DNA from: Ruthenibacterium avium
Lineage (GTDB): Bacteria; Bacillota; Clostridia; Oscillospirales; Ruminococcaceae
Direction of reading: 5' to 3'
Length of the DNA stretch: 6,238 nucleotides
Assembly: GCA_019118905.1 (NCBI GenBank)
Contig: DWYA01000024.1
Location: forward strand, 1 to 6,238
Below are positions 5,750 to 6,238 of the stretch, piece by piece. Position 1 is the stretch's first letter. Each line of letters begins with the position of its first letter. The position numbers and the translations under genes were made by a program. Below the pieces are notes generated by a model that saw nothing but the letters and a program-made list of their open reading frames with translations, was not told where the DNA came from and made no database searches.

Positions 5750-6238
5750 ATGAAATTTCTAGTCGTCGGCGGTGTTGCAGGAGGCGCAAGTACAGCTACC
5801 AGATTGAGAAGGCTGGACGAAAGTGCCGAAATCATCATGTTTGAGAAAGGCCCCCACGTTTCTTTCTCCAACTGCTGTTTGCCGTATCGTTTAAGCGAAA
5901 CCGTGCCCGAAACGGATGCACTGGTCATGATGAGCCCTGCGCAATTCAAAAATCAGTACAACATTGAGGCGCGTGTGGAGCATGAGGTGCTTTCCATTAA
6001 CCGCGATGAAAAGACTGTGCGAGTGAAGAATTTGACAACGGGGGAGGAGTACACCGAGTCGTATGACAAGCTGATTCTCTCTCCCGGCGCTAATGCATTT
6101 GTGCCGCAGCTGCCGGGCATTGAAAACGCCAATATCTTCATTGTGAAAAATGTGGTTGATATTGCAAAATTGTATGATTTTGTACACAGCGGCAACGTCA
6201 AAAAAGTGACGGTTGTCGGCGGCGGCTTCATTGGCGTC
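5750..6238 (+). CDS. CoA-disulfide reductase/NADH oxidase-type flavoprotein (N-terminal part)
   Basis: 163 codons, open at the window end; relatives run to 440-560 residues, some with a C-terminal rhodanese domain that would lie beyond the window. In order: an N-terminal FAD-binding Rossmann motif VVGGVAGGAS (5-14), a RLRRLDE helix, FEKG (31-34) closing the first beta-alpha-beta unit, the redox-active cysteine region FSNCCLPY (39-46, C42 in the position of the single catalytic cysteine), the second FAD segment YDKLILSPGA (105-114), and the start of the NAD(P)H-binding Rossmann fold TVVGGGFIGV (154-163). The family uses NAD(P)H to reduce CoA disulfides, persulfides, polysulfide or oxygen; which of these applies is not readable. 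The usual motif is NCGLPY, so the adjacent C43 is notable. Start: AAGGAGG (5735-5741) lies 8 nt before the ATG. Confidence 0.92.
   Translation, partial: MKFLVVGGVAGGASTATRLRRLDESAEIIMFEKGPHVSFSNCCLPYRLSETVPETDALVMMSPAQFKNQYNIEARVEHEVLSINRDEKTVRVKNLTTGEEYTESYDKLILSPGANAFVPQLPGIENANIFIVKNVVDIAKLYDFVHSGNVKKVTVVGGGFIGV

Overview
The window looks like chromosomal DNA of a Gram-positive gut-type Clostridia (Firmicutes). The evidence is strong AGGAGG-like ribosome sites, a TTG start, a perfect TTGACA-17-TATAAT promoter, and a large serine recombinase fragment of the kind carried by clostridial conjugative or mobilisable elements. No marker gene fixes the species, so this assignment is an inference.

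Layout. (1) 1-1607 (+) is wreckage: the middle of a large serine recombinase is cut off in its recombinase domain at about 340 and joined directly to a sulfatase that has lost its N-terminal nucleophile region. The sulfatase also carries a one-base frameshift at a T7 run (1275-1281) and an Asp-to-Asn change in its metal-binding SDHG motif. (2) 1641-2795 (-) is an intact 12-helix MFS transporter, convergent with the sulfatase. It starts at TTG and lies behind a roughly 280-nt leader transcribed from a perfect sigma-A promoter at 3082-3110. The leader contains a five-codon ORF (MNLPN) with a good ribosome site, competing base-pairings, and a terminator-like hairpin that overlaps the transporter's own ribosome site. 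This is the layout of antibiotic- or translation-sensing attenuators and is the most interesting part of the window. An 85-bp inverted-repeat element lies inside the leader. (3) 3299-4219 (+) is a YdhF-type aldo-keto reductase with its own promoter, possibly preceded by a small overlapping ORF. (4) 4336-5673 (+) is an APC-superfamily permease behind a TATAAT box with a poor -35 and two inverted repeats placed like regulator sites. (5) 5750 to the window end (+) is the N-terminal part of a CoA-disulfide-reductase/NADH-oxidase-type flavoprotein, probably co-transcribed with the permease.

How they may work together: the permease and flavoprotein probably form one transcription unit (76-bp gap, no clear promoter between). 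With the aldo-keto reductase they suggest small-molecule uptake plus NAD(P)H redox chemistry, but no substrate can be read from sequence. The MFS pump is an independent, apparently inducible unit on the opposite strand.
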